This document shows positions 17,488 to 27,600 of a stretch of DNA of 64,000 bases, piece by piece. The notes beneath the pieces are model-generated. The model did no database searches and was not told where the DNA came from. It saw only the letters and a list, made by a program, of their open reading frames with translations. The stretch is from Ardenticatenaceae bacterium (GTDB taxonomy: Bacteria; Chloroflexota; Anaerolineae; Promineifilales; Promineifilaceae), in assembly GCA_020634375.1 (NCBI GenBank), contig JACKBX010000002.1, forward strand, positions 62,001-126,000, in the 5' to 3' direction. The position numbers were made by a program, and so were the translations under genes. Numbering within the stretch: position 1 is the first letter of the stretch; every line of letters begins with the position of its first letter.

Positions 17488-17988
17488 ATGTTACAGAAAC
17501 GGCAGTTCTGCACTACAATACACTTTGTGAATGAGAAAGAATCTCGCAAAGAACTCTGGCAACTCAAGACCGGATTGTATGCCCTAATCCGCCAACTCAA
17601 CGAAGGTGTTGAGCACCTTGACGATCTTACCAGTAAAACAATTGCACGTGCCTTGGGGGAATTACTCCAAGAGAATGTGTCTCTACCGGATAATGTCACC
17701 CCCGAGGAACTTGAACAATTTTTCCGCGAGACCTTAATTAGCACGGGTCAGATGAAGGAAGAATTGGTGGCTCATTGGCAAGAGGAACTGCAACCACTTA
17801 TGCAGCGTGCCAGAGAACGTGCCGAACAGCTTGGTCACAAATTAGCTGACTTCTCGCCTCTCTCTGTAAATGGCGAAGAATGGGGTGCGATCTGCATCAA
17901 ATGTCTGGAATGGGTTATTGTAACGCCGCATTCGGCGCGTGGTGCACTGCTCCGCGACTGTCGTGGCTGGATGGTCAGTTGGAAGTAG
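17488..17988 (+). CDS. Unknown protein with CxxC motif
   Basis: A 166-residue protein without recognised family. The first two thirds are predicted mostly helical and charged (DLTSKTIARALGELLQEN, EELEQFFRETLISTGQMKEE). The C-terminus carries CIKCLEWVIVTPHSARGALL and a further Cys, possibly a small metal or DNA-binding unit. It contains no ACGGCCGT palindrome and lies next to a recombinase gene transcribed away from it, so it may have come with that gene. An AT-rich region with TATAAA precedes it. Its stop abuts the convergent TolB-like gene with no gap. Confidence 0.6.
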   Translation: MLQKRQFCTTIHFVNEKESRKELWQLKTGLYALIRQLNEGVEHLDDLTSKTIARALGELLQENVSLPDNVTPEELEQFFRETLISTGQMKEELVAHWQEELQPLMQRARERAEQLGHKLADFSPLSVNGEEWGAICIKCLEWVIVTPHSARGALLRDCRGWMVSWK

Positions 17989-19008
17989 TCATGGGGCTGG
18001 CGACCAGGCTGGTTCAAAGTCTTTTGCTGGATGATTGGTGATATTACGAGGATTAGACCCGTCAGCGTTCATAACAAAAATGTCATCGTTCCCGTCGCGG
18101 TCAGATACAAAAGCAACCTGGCTGTCATCTGGTGACCATGTGGGGTAAGAGTCCTTAGCGGGATGGTCTGTAATATTTACCAATTCACCAGTTTCCAAAT
18201 CAAGAATGAAAATGTCGGTGTTCCCTTCGCGCACGGAATGATACGCTAAAAAACGGCCGTTATGCGAAAATACAGGCGCGGCATTGATATAGTCATCATT
18301 CACCACCTGTGTCACTTTATCCGTTTCAATATTCCACTGAAATAAATCAACTGAAGAATCTGCGGTCATGTCACAGCGAGAGCTGTAAACAATAGAACGG
18401 CCGTCTGGCGACCAGGTTAGCGTCTCTTGTTCTGTACGATGCGCATCCAATACCTGAATATTGTCTTTTCCACCCGTCACCGGCATGATGGCCAGGCGAT
18501 GCCAGGCACACTCCGCGCTAGGATCGTAGAAGCGGTCGGTGTACAAGGCGATCATATCTCCATCAGGTTGCCATCGTGGATAAAACTCATCGTCAATGCT
18601 ATCTTCCGGGTCTTGCACCAGGTTGCGGATATTTGTGCCATCTGCGTGCATGATCAGGATGTCGGAACTACCTGCTACACGCGAGCGATAGACAATTTGA
18701 CGGCCGTCTGGCGACCACGATGGGCTGGTATCCACGCGATCATTATCTGTCAGCCGCGTTAGGCCAGAGCCATCCGGCTGAACCAGATAAAGCTCCCAAT
18801 TTTGGTGCAACGCGCCGGGCTGGCGCTCAACATGGCGCGTGGTTACAAAAACAATGCCGGTTGTTGGCTCAACACCAGGAGCCGGTTCGGGGTCAATTTC
18901 GTCCGATAAAACTGGCAGCCCCCCTTCCCTACACCCAATCAGCAGCAAAAAACCAATCAAGCACGCCATAAATACTTTTTGCTTTCCATCTGGTTCAATC
19001 GCGCTCAT
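17989..19008 (-). CDS. TolB-like beta-propeller lipoprotein
   Basis: About 339 residues. The signal peptide ends in a lipobox-like LLIGC, so it is probably a lipoprotein. The rest is a six-bladed propeller of WD40-like PD40 repeats, each with the core SWSPDGRQIVYRS or a variant (TWSPDGRSIVYSS, TWSPDDSQVAFVSDRDGND, AWSPAP at the end). Such propellers bind proteins or peptidoglycan-associated lipoprotein in the TolB family. The ATG at 19008 (MSAIEPDGKQ) was preferred over 19059 because it gives a normal signal peptide length. No Tol-Pal genes are near, so a Tol role is not implied. Confidence 0.8.
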   Translation of the reverse strand: MSAIEPDGKQKVFMACLIGFLLLIGCREGGLPVLSDEIDPEPAPGVEPTTGIVFVTTRHVERQPGALHQNWELYLVQPDGSGLTRLTDNDRVDTSPSWSPDGRQIVYRSRVAGSSDILIMHADGTNIRNLVQDPEDSIDDEFYPRWQPDGDMIALYTDRFYDPSAECAWHRLAIMPVTGGKDNIQVLDAHRTEQETLTWSPDGRSIVYSSRCDMTADSSVDLFQWNIETDKVTQVVNDDYINAAPVFSHNGRFLAYHSVREGNTDIFILDLETGELVNITDHPAKDSYPTWSPDDSQVAFVSDRDGNDDIFVMNADGSNPRNITNHPAKDFEPAWSPAP

Positions 19009-19121
19009 AACATAAAGTCTAATCGTTAAATGAGTAATTTCCAAAAAAGTCCTGGTCAAATACGCTAAAGTGAGTTAATATTTCGACGTATCTAAATTTT
19101 AATCTTGGAGGTATTAATACA

Positions 19122-20159
19122 ATGCCTGATCCACTTATTTCGTTAGTGGTTGCTGGGTTGTTGATGGGCTTGAGCGCTCTCATATTTTGGCCGGAGAAAG
19201 GCTTATTGGCCCGCTGGCAAAACAACCGGCAAATTACGCACCGCATACTTGGTGAAGACGCGCTAAAGCACATTCACAAATGCGATATAAAAGGCAGACG
19301 CCCGACTATGGAAAGCATCGCTGGGTCACTGCACATTGGTACAAACGAAACGGCCGTTCTCATCAACGAACTCCAGTCACAAAACCTGGTACAGGTGGTA
19401 GACGGCGACATCCATTTGACCCTACAAGGGCGCGACTCGGCATTACACATCATCCGTGCCCACCGCCTGTGGGAGCGTTACCTGGCCGAAGAAACCGGCT
19501 ACAGCGAAGCAGACTGGCACGGTCAAGCCGAACGGTTTGAGCATCAGCTTTCAGCCGATGAATTGGACGTTTTGGCCGCACAGCTAAACTACCCTACACA
19601 CGACCCACACGGCGATCCCATTCCCAGTGCCAGCGGCGAGATGGTGGCGCATGGCGGACAGCCACTCACAGCTTTGCCTCTCGACGCACCAGGGCAAATC
19701 GTCCACCTGGAGGATGAGCCGCCAATGGTTTACGCACAGTTGATCGCAGAAGGACTGCATGTAGGTATGCCCGTACGTGTGACCGAAGTCACGGCCGAAC
19801 GCATCCGTTTTTGGGCGAACGGCGACGAGCATATTCTCGCGCCCATCTTTGCTAACAATATCTCTGTGGTGGCCCTGCCAGAAGCGCCGCCGCAGCCAGA
19901 GGTAGAAAGTGCCAGTCTCAACGATTTACAGCCGGGTGAAGCGGCAGAAGTCCTCAGTATTTCGCCAAACTGCCGCGGCATGGAGCGCCGCCGCTTTCTC
20001 GATTTGGGTATTTTGCCCGGCACGATTATTCAGGCGGAAATGCACAGTCCGGGCGGCGGCACAACAGCTTACATTATTCGTGGGGCGCTCATTGCTCTGC
20101 GTGAGCAGCAAGCCAATTACATCAAAATCAAACGACAACAGCCGGAGGTGGCAGTATGA
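19122..20159 (+). CDS. Membrane-anchored DtxR-type regulator fused to two FeoA-like domains
   Basis: A 345-residue fusion. Residues 4-22 form a membrane helix (ISLVVAGLLMGLSALIF). Residues 45-100 are a winged helix of the DtxR/MntR kind, and 100-150 the dimerisation helices (SALHIIRAHRLWERYLAEE). Two SH3-like FeoA units follow at about 190-265 and 268-343 (LNDLQPGEAAEVLSIS, RRRFLDLGILPGTIIQAEM). DtxR proteins sense ferrous iron or manganese; FeoA assists FeoB. Here one protein could sense iron, regulate and contact the transporter. It overlaps the next gene by four bases (ATGA), so it is cotranslated with feoB. A membrane-tethered regulator is unusual. Confidence 0.85.
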   Translation: MPDPLISLVVAGLLMGLSALIFWPEKGLLARWQNNRQITHRILGEDALKHIHKCDIKGRRPTMESIAGSLHIGTNETAVLINELQSQNLVQVVDGDIHLTLQGRDSALHIIRAHRLWERYLAEETGYSEADWHGQAERFEHQLSADELDVLAAQLNYPTHDPHGDPIPSASGEMVAHGGQPLTALPLDAPGQIVHLEDEPPMVYAQLIAEGLHVGMPVRVTEVTAERIRFWANGDEHILAPIFANNISVVALPEAPPQPEVESASLNDLQPGEAAEVLSISPNCRGMERRRFLDLGILPGTIIQAEMHSPGGGTTAYIIRGALIALREQQANYIKIKRQQPEVAV

Positions 20160-21001
20160 CCACATCTAACAAAATCAATTCGCACACAGCCTCCGAATGC
20201 GCCACTTGCCCGGCACATCATGCCGGAAATTTGCTCAAGTTGGGCGTGGATATGTCCGACTTCGATTACGTGGTGGCGCTGGCAGGTAATCCTAATGTGG
20301 GCAAAAGTACGGTCTTCAATGCCTTGACGGGGCTGCGCCAGCATACGGGCAATTGGCCGGGCAAAACGGTAGCCCGTGCTGAAGGCGGTTTTAGCTATGG
20401 AGACGGCCGTTACAAAATTGTAGACCTGCCCGGAACCTACTCGCTGCTTTCCACCAGCAAAGACGAGGAAGTAGCGCGGGACTTCATCCTTTTTGGGCAG
20501 CCAGACGTGACCATCATCGTTGTCGATGCGACGCGCCTGGAGCGCAATCTGAACCTGGTGCTGCAAGTGCTAGAAATCACCGACCGCGCCGTCATTGCTC
20601 TAAACCTGATTGATGAGGCCAAGCGGCATGGGCTGGAAGTAGACGAGCGGCGCCTGGCGCGGGATTTGGGCGTGCCGGTTGTACCAATGGCTGCACGGCA
20701 GGGCGAAGGCATTGCTGAACTGCTGCAAGCCGTCCATGAAGTGACCACCGGCCAAACCGTGTGCAAGCCGCACCGCGTGAAGAGTGAATCAACGGCCGTA
20801 CGCCATGCCCTGGATAAACTGGTGCAGCAGCTACTGGCACAATTCCCATCGTTGCCCAATGCGCGATGGGTGGCGCTGCGCCTCTTGGATGGCGACCAGC
20901 GCATTGTTGAAGCGGTGTGCAGCGGCGAAATTGACGACCTCATCTCTCAAGAGCCGGTGCAGCGGCCAGAGGATTTACTAATTACGCTGGAGGCAGCATG
21001 A
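20156..21001 (+). CDS. feoB: FeoB GTPase domain as a separate protein
   Basis: A 281-residue cytoplasmic G protein corresponding only to the N-terminal part of FeoB. Motifs: GNPNVGKST (G1), the switch region with HTGNWPGKTV, DLPGTYSL (G3), NLIDEA (G4; NxxD) and the G5-like MAARQGEG. A helical GDI-like domain makes up the last 80 residues. The N-terminus has a short Cys/His stretch, CATCPAHHAG. It ends in a stop that overlaps the ATG of the membrane gene by four bases. In most bacteria both halves are one polypeptide of about 700-800 residues, so this is a natural split, not a frameshift: both genes have proper starts and couplings. Confidence 0.9.
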   Translation: MTTSNKINSHTASECATCPAHHAGNLLKLGVDMSDFDYVVALAGNPNVGKSTVFNALTGLRQHTGNWPGKTVARAEGGFSYGDGRYKIVDLPGTYSLLSTSKDEEVARDFILFGQPDVTIIVVDATRLERNLNLVLQVLEITDRAVIALNLIDEAKRHGLEVDERRLARDLGVPVVPMAARQGEGIAELLQAVHEVTTGQTVCKPHRVKSESTAVRHALDKLVQQLLAQFPSLPNARWVALRLLDGDQRIVEAVCSGEIDDLISQEPVQRPEDLLITLEAA

Positions 21002-22473
21002 CAACCTATACACCAAACATGAATGAAATGGGCAGCGGCACGGCCGTTCCTCCCTCCCCTACTCCCCAAACCGACATCTTGCGCACGGCCGAAACCTTGC
21101 GCTGGCAAATTGGGCAAAACTTCCACGAGCAATTAATGGAAGACATCTACACCGAGGCCGCACGCATTGCCGACCGCGCCGTCACCCGCCCCAACGAGAA
21201 GCCGCGCTTTGATTTAGACCGCACCATTGACCGCATTGTCACCAGCCGTATCTGGGGCTTCCCCTTAATGGTGCTGCTCTTCACAGTGGTTTTTTGGCTG
21301 ACGATTAGCGGCGCAAACATCCCCTCTGGATGGCTGTCCGCACTGCTGCTGGATACCGTTCACCCGCTGCTGAAGGCGGGCGCGGCGGCCATCCACATGC
21401 CCTGGTGGCTGTCTGGCCTGCTGATTGACGGCATGTATCTGGCGACGGCCTGGGTGGTGAGTGTGATGCTGCCGCCGATGGCGATTTTCTTCCCGCTGTT
21501 TACGCTGCTGGAGGATTTTGGCTATCTGCCGCGTGTGGCTTTTAATCTGGATAATGTGTTTCGCAAGAGCGGGGCGCATGGCAAGCAGGCGTTGAGCATG
21601 ATGATGGGCTTTGGCTGCAATGCCGCCGGGGTCGTTGCCACGCGGGTGATTGACAGCCCCCGTGAACGGCTGATTGCGATTATTACGAATAATTTTGCGT
21701 TGTGTAACGGCCGTTGGCCCACGCAAATCCTCATCGCCACCCTGTTTATCGGCGGGCTGGTTCCGGCATATTTGGCCGGGCTGGTCTCGGCGCTGGCGGT
21801 GGTGAGCATTGCCGTGCTGGGCGTACTGCTCTCCTTCGCCCTTTCGTGGGGCCTCTCGCGCAGCATTTTGAAGGGCGAGGTCTCTACCTTTAGCCTGGAA
21901 CTGCCGCCCTACCGCCCGCCGCGTGTGTGGCAGACCATCTACACCTCGGTGATTGACCGCACACTGATTGTGCTGTGGCGAGCCGTGACCTTTGCCCTAC
22001 CCGCCGGGGCCATTATCTGGCTGATGGCGAATGTAACCATCGGCGGCACGAGTATTGCCGAGTATCTAATCAATTTCCTTAACCCATTGGGGCTGCTCAT
22101 TGGCTTGAATGGGGTGATTTTGGTGGCCTACATTGTCGCCATTCCCGCCAATGAAATCGTCATTCCCACCATTTTGATGTTGACGGTGCTGGTGACGGGC
22201 ATAACCGGCGTGGGCGCAGGTGCGGGTGTGATGTTTGATATGAATGGCTCGGCGATGAAGGGCCTGTTGGATACAGGAGGCTGGACGTTGTTGACGGCCG
22301 TTAACCTCATGCTCTTCTCGCTGATCCACAACCCCTGCTCCACCACCATCTACACCATCTACAAGGAAACAGGCAGCAAGAAATGGACATTGATTGCCTC
22401 GCTGCTGCCAGTGGCGATGGGCTTCATCGTCACCTTCCTGGTGGCACAGGTGTGGCGGCTGGTAACGGGGTAG
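20998..22473 (+). CDS. feoB: FeoB ferrous iron channel domain as a separate protein
   Basis: A 491-residue integral membrane protein covering the transport half of FeoB. It has about eight helices and the conserved Gate motifs: FGYLPRVAFNLDNVFRKSG, GFGCNAAGVVATRVIDSPRE, NNFALCNGRWPTQI, and NEIVIPTILM in Gate 2. The N-terminal 60 residues form a soluble helical linker. It imports ferrous iron across the cytoplasmic membrane together with the G protein encoded upstream. The last gene of a three-gene operon with translational coupling at both joints; FeoC is absent. Confidence 0.92.
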   Translation: MTTYTPNMNEMGSGTAVPPSPTPQTDILRTAETLRWQIGQNFHEQLMEDIYTEAARIADRAVTRPNEKPRFDLDRTIDRIVTSRIWGFPLMVLLFTVVFWLTISGANIPSGWLSALLLDTVHPLLKAGAAAIHMPWWLSGLLIDGMYLATAWVVSVMLPPMAIFFPLFTLLEDFGYLPRVAFNLDNVFRKSGAHGKQALSMMMGFGCNAAGVVATRVIDSPRERLIAIITNNFALCNGRWPTQILIATLFIGGLVPAYLAGLVSALAVVSIAVLGVLLSFALSWGLSRSILKGEVSTFSLELPPYRPPRVWQTIYTSVIDRTLIVLWRAVTFALPAGAIIWLMANVTIGGTSIAEYLINFLNPLGLLIGLNGVILVAYIVAIPANEIVIPTILMLTVLVTGITGVGAGAGVMFDMNGSAMKGLLDTGGWTLLTAVNLMLFSLIHNPCSTTIYTIYKETGSKKWTLIASLLPVAMGFIVTFLVAQVWRLVTG

Positions 22474-22474
22474 A

Positions 22475-22502
22475 CGTGTAGGGACATGGCGTTGTCCTAC
22501 AC
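22475..22502. terminator. Hairpin at the end of the iron operon
   Basis: GTGTAGGGACA and TTGTCCTACAC pair with one bulged G around a five-base loop, between the convergent feoB channel gene and the DUF262 gene. No strong T-tract on either side, but position and stability suggest a shared end point. Confidence 0.5.
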
Positions 22503-24440
22503 AGCGAGTGCTAGAATTTCACGCTCCACGTAACTGCGGAAATCCGCCACATCTGTAAAACAGCGGAAACCAGCAGCGCTAGCTTCCTCTAGCACTTGAT
22601 ATTCTTCGTCAATTAGCAGAGCTACAGGTTCACTTAAACCGGTTTGTAGCCCTTCAGGCCAGGCAAGGTCAAGAAAGGCCAACGGCCGTTCCCCACTCTC
22701 ATCAAATAGTTCAAAAAGCATTGCCCCCTCAGGCAGCCCCTGTTCCATTACCCAAATATTTGTGCGCAGCAGCAAATCACTTTCCTCATCATCTGTAATA
22801 CCACCGGGAACGATAATAGGGGTGTCATCATTGGCAGCAATATCAATAGAAGCAGTTGCTGTCCCATCACTGAGCAGGCCATCCAGAAAATCATTCGCTG
22901 CCTGTGCTAATAATTCACGACGTGCAGCCAAATAATCACGGTAATTTTCTATACGCCACAAGTTCGGATCCATTGGGATCCACTGCGATGCTAACGCTCC
23001 AGGATGGGCTGCCTCAATTTGTGGGAAATAATCTTCAGGGAACCGATTGCTGATGATCAGGTTTGTATCCTGGGTTAGAAAGCAGTAATTAGCCAGTGCA
23101 TTTACTTCAGCCCGACTGTACCCAGCATCATAAAGGCGTGATTTGGGGAAAATGTGATGGATTTGCAGCTTGTTAATTTTGCCCAGCAGGTTTGCCTTCA
23201 GAGGTAAACCTGTGCCCCAGTCGCGGGCTTCACCAACGCGAGTGAGTAAATAAAGCATGGGATAGAATCGTGCCCCCAGGCTCCAACTATCAAAGTTGCC
23301 AGCACGAATATGCAAATCTCCACGCGAAAGGCGAAGTTCTTCAATGAGGCGGTCCAACGCTCCATCCATATCTTCCATCAAGCCCAAGTCCTTGTTCAAA
23401 ATAGATTCTGTCGATCCCGCAAACCTGCCCCATAAAAAGCTGTGGACGTACCAATAAAGCAGCTTGTCACGTTCATGGGCATTCTTGAAATGTCCACCAT
23501 TTTGGGTAATGTATCGCGTCATAATCGGGAAGGCATATCGCCCACCTAAGACTCTATCGTGGTCTAAACCAAGACGCCCGCTGATCACATTCAACAAATA
23601 ATTGACAGCTTTTTCCGTTTGCTTCAGGCCAGGCTGAAATTGGAGCGCGTTAATATCCTTCAGCGCAGTGAACATGGCTTCACCAGTAAGCACAGTATTA
23701 ACGTTACGCAGTAACCAATCCATCTTGAAATAAAATCCGGCCTGTTCCCACTGCTTTAGCAAATAGCGCAATTCTTGTCGCGCATCAGGCCATTCTGCAC
23801 AAACACGAGCCAGGGCCAAATCACCCTTTGATAGCTTTGTGCCACCACTGTTCACGCGATTAAAAATGTCTACCACCACATCTACCGTTTTGTCTGCGCC
23901 AGTCACTTCTTCGATGTGGAATTGGATGTTTTTAACACCCAAAAGATGGGTGAGACGACTGATGTAAACGTCGCCCCTGGGCGAAAGGATTGGCGTTTGG
24001 AAGATGTGACCAACAAAAGGCTGTAATCCCTTTTTCATCAGGTCGGTAACGCTGATCCAGTAAGGGTTATCCCGCATTTTGACCGGGCCATAGAACTCAA
24101 AAATCTCCTCTTCCATGTTGAAGTGGAGATCAGTGAAGGCCAAAGCGTTGCCCTCAAAAAATGGTGGCGGCGTACCACGGACAATGCCGTATAGCGAGGT
24201 GACGCGCTGCTGTCCATCAAGGATGAGCTTGACGTGACCGGGGTTGAGGGTTTGGTTGCCTCGCGCATCGGCTTGTTCTGTTTTAGTAGCCCAAACCAGC
24301 AGGCCACCAACAGGATACCGATGATATAGCGAGTTCATAAGCTCACGCACCTGGTTACGGTTCCACACATAACCCCGTTGGAATTCAGGCAAAGCCATTG
24401 CCCCTAAATCAATTGAATCAAGGATTGTTGTTATTTCCAT
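22497..24440 (-). CDS. DUF262 protein with C-terminal DUF1524-like HNH region (GmrSD/SspE-like)
   Basis: A 647-residue single-chain protein. The N-terminal DUF262 domain (ParB-like NTPase fold) shows EFQRGYVWNRNQVRELMNSL and the hallmark LILDGQQRVTSLYGIVRG. Further on is LQIHHIFPKSRLYDAGYS, the His-His core of a DUF1524/HNH nuclease, with YCFLTQDTNLIISNRFPEDY after it. This pair of domains defines GmrSD-type modification-dependent restriction and SspE of phosphorothioate defence. Here no modification genes lie beside it, so it would act alone. The ATG at 24440 behind GAGGAGGAATTTC is a much better start than the upstream codon of the frame. Only one ACGGCCGT copy, near its 3' end. Confidence 0.82.
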   Translation of the reverse strand: MEITTILDSIDLGAMALPEFQRGYVWNRNQVRELMNSLYHRYPVGGLLVWATKTEQADARGNQTLNPGHVKLILDGQQRVTSLYGIVRGTPPPFFEGNALAFTDLHFNMEEEIFEFYGPVKMRDNPYWISVTDLMKKGLQPFVGHIFQTPILSPRGDVYISRLTHLLGVKNIQFHIEEVTGADKTVDVVVDIFNRVNSGGTKLSKGDLALARVCAEWPDARQELRYLLKQWEQAGFYFKMDWLLRNVNTVLTGEAMFTALKDINALQFQPGLKQTEKAVNYLLNVISGRLGLDHDRVLGGRYAFPIMTRYITQNGGHFKNAHERDKLLYWYVHSFLWGRFAGSTESILNKDLGLMEDMDGALDRLIEELRLSRGDLHIRAGNFDSWSLGARFYPMLYLLTRVGEARDWGTGLPLKANLLGKINKLQIHHIFPKSRLYDAGYSRAEVNALANYCFLTQDTNLIISNRFPEDYFPQIEAAHPGALASQWIPMDPNLWRIENYRDYLAARRELLAQAANDFLDGLLSDGTATASIDIAANDDTPIIVPGGITDDEESDLLLRTNIWVMEQGLPEGAMLFELFDESGERPLAFLDLAWPEGLQTGLSEPVALLIDEEYQVLEEASAAGFRCFTDVADFRSYVEREILALAV

Positions 24441-24638
24441 GAAATTCCTCCTCCAAATTATTGTCCGCCAATCATGATTATAACGTGACGACAATGATTC
24501 TCGAAGTGTTTTAGAAATTTCTGCAAATTTAGGAGAATAGGTTACGAGCCAACCTGTGCGACGTTTTTGCGACGATAGCCTGTTATGATGCTCCGCATGA
24601 GTACAGACATAACCCATCTACAAAAATGGAGCAAAGCA

Positions 24639-27600
24639 ATGACAAAAAAATGGATGTTGATTCTTTTACTGGCTTCTGCTGGGCTGCTGGTTTGGGCGGC
24701 GCGGCAAAGCAAGGTCGTGCGCCCTGTGGTGGCTGCGCCTGTGGATGCCGCGCCTACCTGGGTCAATTATGGCAATCGCCTGGCATTAAATACAGCAAGG
24801 ACATGGGCTTACTACACGGTTGACCGTTCTGGCGATGATGCCAGCAACTGCATTGATGACCCGCAGATTTATCGTTACGGCCGTGTCAATGCCGCGCAAG
24901 TTGGCACATTAGAAAGCGGCTGCGACGTACCCCAGGCAGACGCCATCGCCGCCGACAGCGACCACCTCTACTACACCTACGCCCCCTTTGGCGCACCGGC
25001 CACCGCCTACCGCCAACCCGCCACCGGCGGCGAACCAGAGCAGGTAATCAGCATCGGCACAGTTGAACACGCCGTCGTCCTGGACGACACTTACGCCTAC
25101 TTTGCCATGCACGACCCCAGCACCGGCGGCATGGCCATTGTCAAAGTAGACAAAGCCACCCTGCTGCTGGAAATCGTGGCACAGCTTCCCACCGTCGTCG
25201 GCGACCGCATCAGCAAGATGACAGCGGACGACACCTACATTTACTGGACGGAAGGCAGCGCCGCCGACGAGGGTGCGGTGCGTGCCGTCGCCAAAACGGG
25301 CGGCACGGTCTTTACGGCCGCAGAAGCAGGCACGGAACGGCCGCAAGACATTGTGGTGGATGGCGATTACGTCTATTGGGCGGAAGCCGGCGGGCGCATC
25401 CGTCGCATCCTCAAAAGCGGCGGCGCTGTGCAAACGTTATATGACAGCAACGACCCCGTATTCAGCATCTTCATCAAAGACACCACCCTTTACTTCAGCA
25501 AGGGAAGTGAAAATGGCACCATCTGGCGCATGAACAAAGACGGCGGCGCGGCTACGTTGATGGCCTTTGACCGGCACGCTCCCCATGCCCTTGTGGTGAT
25601 TGGCAGCCGCCTCTATTGGGCGGAAAGCTCCATTTATTATATTGACAGCAGCACAACTGCCGTTGGCGTCGATTATGCCCTATACAAGCTGGAAGTAACG
25701 CAGGGCATCCAGGACGGGGCCAACAGTATGCCCCTGGTAAGCAACAAGGCGACCTACGTGCGAGCCTATCCCCACGAGGTTGTGGGCACATCGCAGAAAT
25801 TGGTAAACGCTTATCTGTACGGCTATGGTGCAGACGGACGGCCGTTACCCGGTTCACCCCTCTCTCCCCTCCAAAAAGCAGACCCCCAGCCAACGGGCGC
25901 ACCGCGCAGCGACGTAGACCACAGCTTCGTGTTCCTGCTGCCAGAGGCGTGGACTGCTGCCGACTTCCAACTTCAGGCAGAAATCAACCCGGATGATGGC
26001 AGCCGCGTCTTTGAAACAGACTACACGGACAACCTCTACCCGGCAGACGCCCCGGTTCCCTTCAGCGTCAACCCCCGCGTGGCCTGCATGATCGCCCTGC
26101 CGGTCATCGCCCAGGATGAAGAGGGCGGAGCCGTCATCCCCAATTTGTTTGCCAACGGCACATTGTTCTATGACAACCTGGAGCGTACAGAGACGCTGCT
26201 GCCGGCCACGCTGCGCGTTTACCCCTACCCGATGATTATGCTCTCGAACGAAAACTACGAGGCGTATGACCTGACGCAAAAGAGCGAGCGCGGTTATCTG
26301 ATGTCTAAGCTGGCAACTTACAGTCTGATCTCAGATGTTACGCCCTTCTCCTACCTGGCAGAGCAGTGTGACCCGGAAGGAACGGCCGTTGCCGGATTGG
26401 TACACCCCGATGCCGCCACCACCGACACCAGCGGTGGCAGTTCTTTCACCTTTGGCGGGCAGGGTAATCCTTTCACACAGTCCATGTGGTCTATATTGTG
26501 GTTCGAGACTGACCATCAACCCTTCAACCAGCCGCGCGGCGCAGTGACTATGGCCCATGAGATGGGGCACGTCTTTGGGCGCGATCACGTTGACTGCAAC
26601 AACCCCGACGACCCCGACCCAAACTATCCCTATGACCCCTGCCTGCTCGGCGACAGCAACGACGACGACGCCTTTTGGGGCTTCGATGGCCTGAGCATGA
26701 TGGCTATCGATCCGATGGATGACACGCCGGGCGTTGGCGCCGGCGATTTGATGAGCTATCGCACAAATCGCTGGCCCTCTGACTATACCTGGCTCGCCAT
26801 CTACGACGCGATTGGCGCAGCCAACCAGGGCATGATGATGCTGAATGCTCCGGCAGCAATGACAGGCGACGTGATTATGGTGCGCGGGATGATTGACGCA
26901 ACGGCCGTTACCGGCAGTTTGCAGCCCATCTACCAATACGCGCCGTCCCAACTGACCCCGCAGCAGCAGGCACAGCTTGCGCAAAGCGCCGCCTGGCAGG
27001 GCACAGACACAGACTACGCCATCCAACTGGTAGATGGCAGCAGCGCAGTGCTCTATACCCAGCCCTTCATCGTCGAACCGGAAGCGGAAAGCCCCAGCGA
27101 CCCGCTGCTGGTGAACCTGACCATGCCCTTCGACAACGAGACTGTCCAAGTGCGGCTGGTTGTCTCCGCCACGCAGCAAGTTTTAGCCGCGCAAGCTGTC
27201 AGCGCCCACGTGCCCACCGTACAGTTTGACGGTCTGCCCCAGGTAGACGGTGACGGCAACCTCAGCGCCAACTGGAGCGGGCAGGATGCAGATGGCGGCC
27301 CGCTGTGGTACGTGCTGCAATACAGCCCGGACGGCATAGGCCGGGTGACGCTGCTTTTGGATGGGCAAAATACGTCAGCGGCGCTGCCCTCCGACTACTT
27401 GCCGGGCAGTGCCACCGGTGAACTGTGGCTGTATGCGACGGACGGCATCAATACCTCGGCATGGGCTACGGCTACGCTGAATTTGCCGCCGCATGCGCCG
27501 CTGGCACACGTCATGGATCCCTACGATGGGCAGAGGCTGCCCTTTGGGGCGCAGGTGGCGCTGCGCGGCATAGGCTGGGACGCGGAAGACGGCCCGTTGG

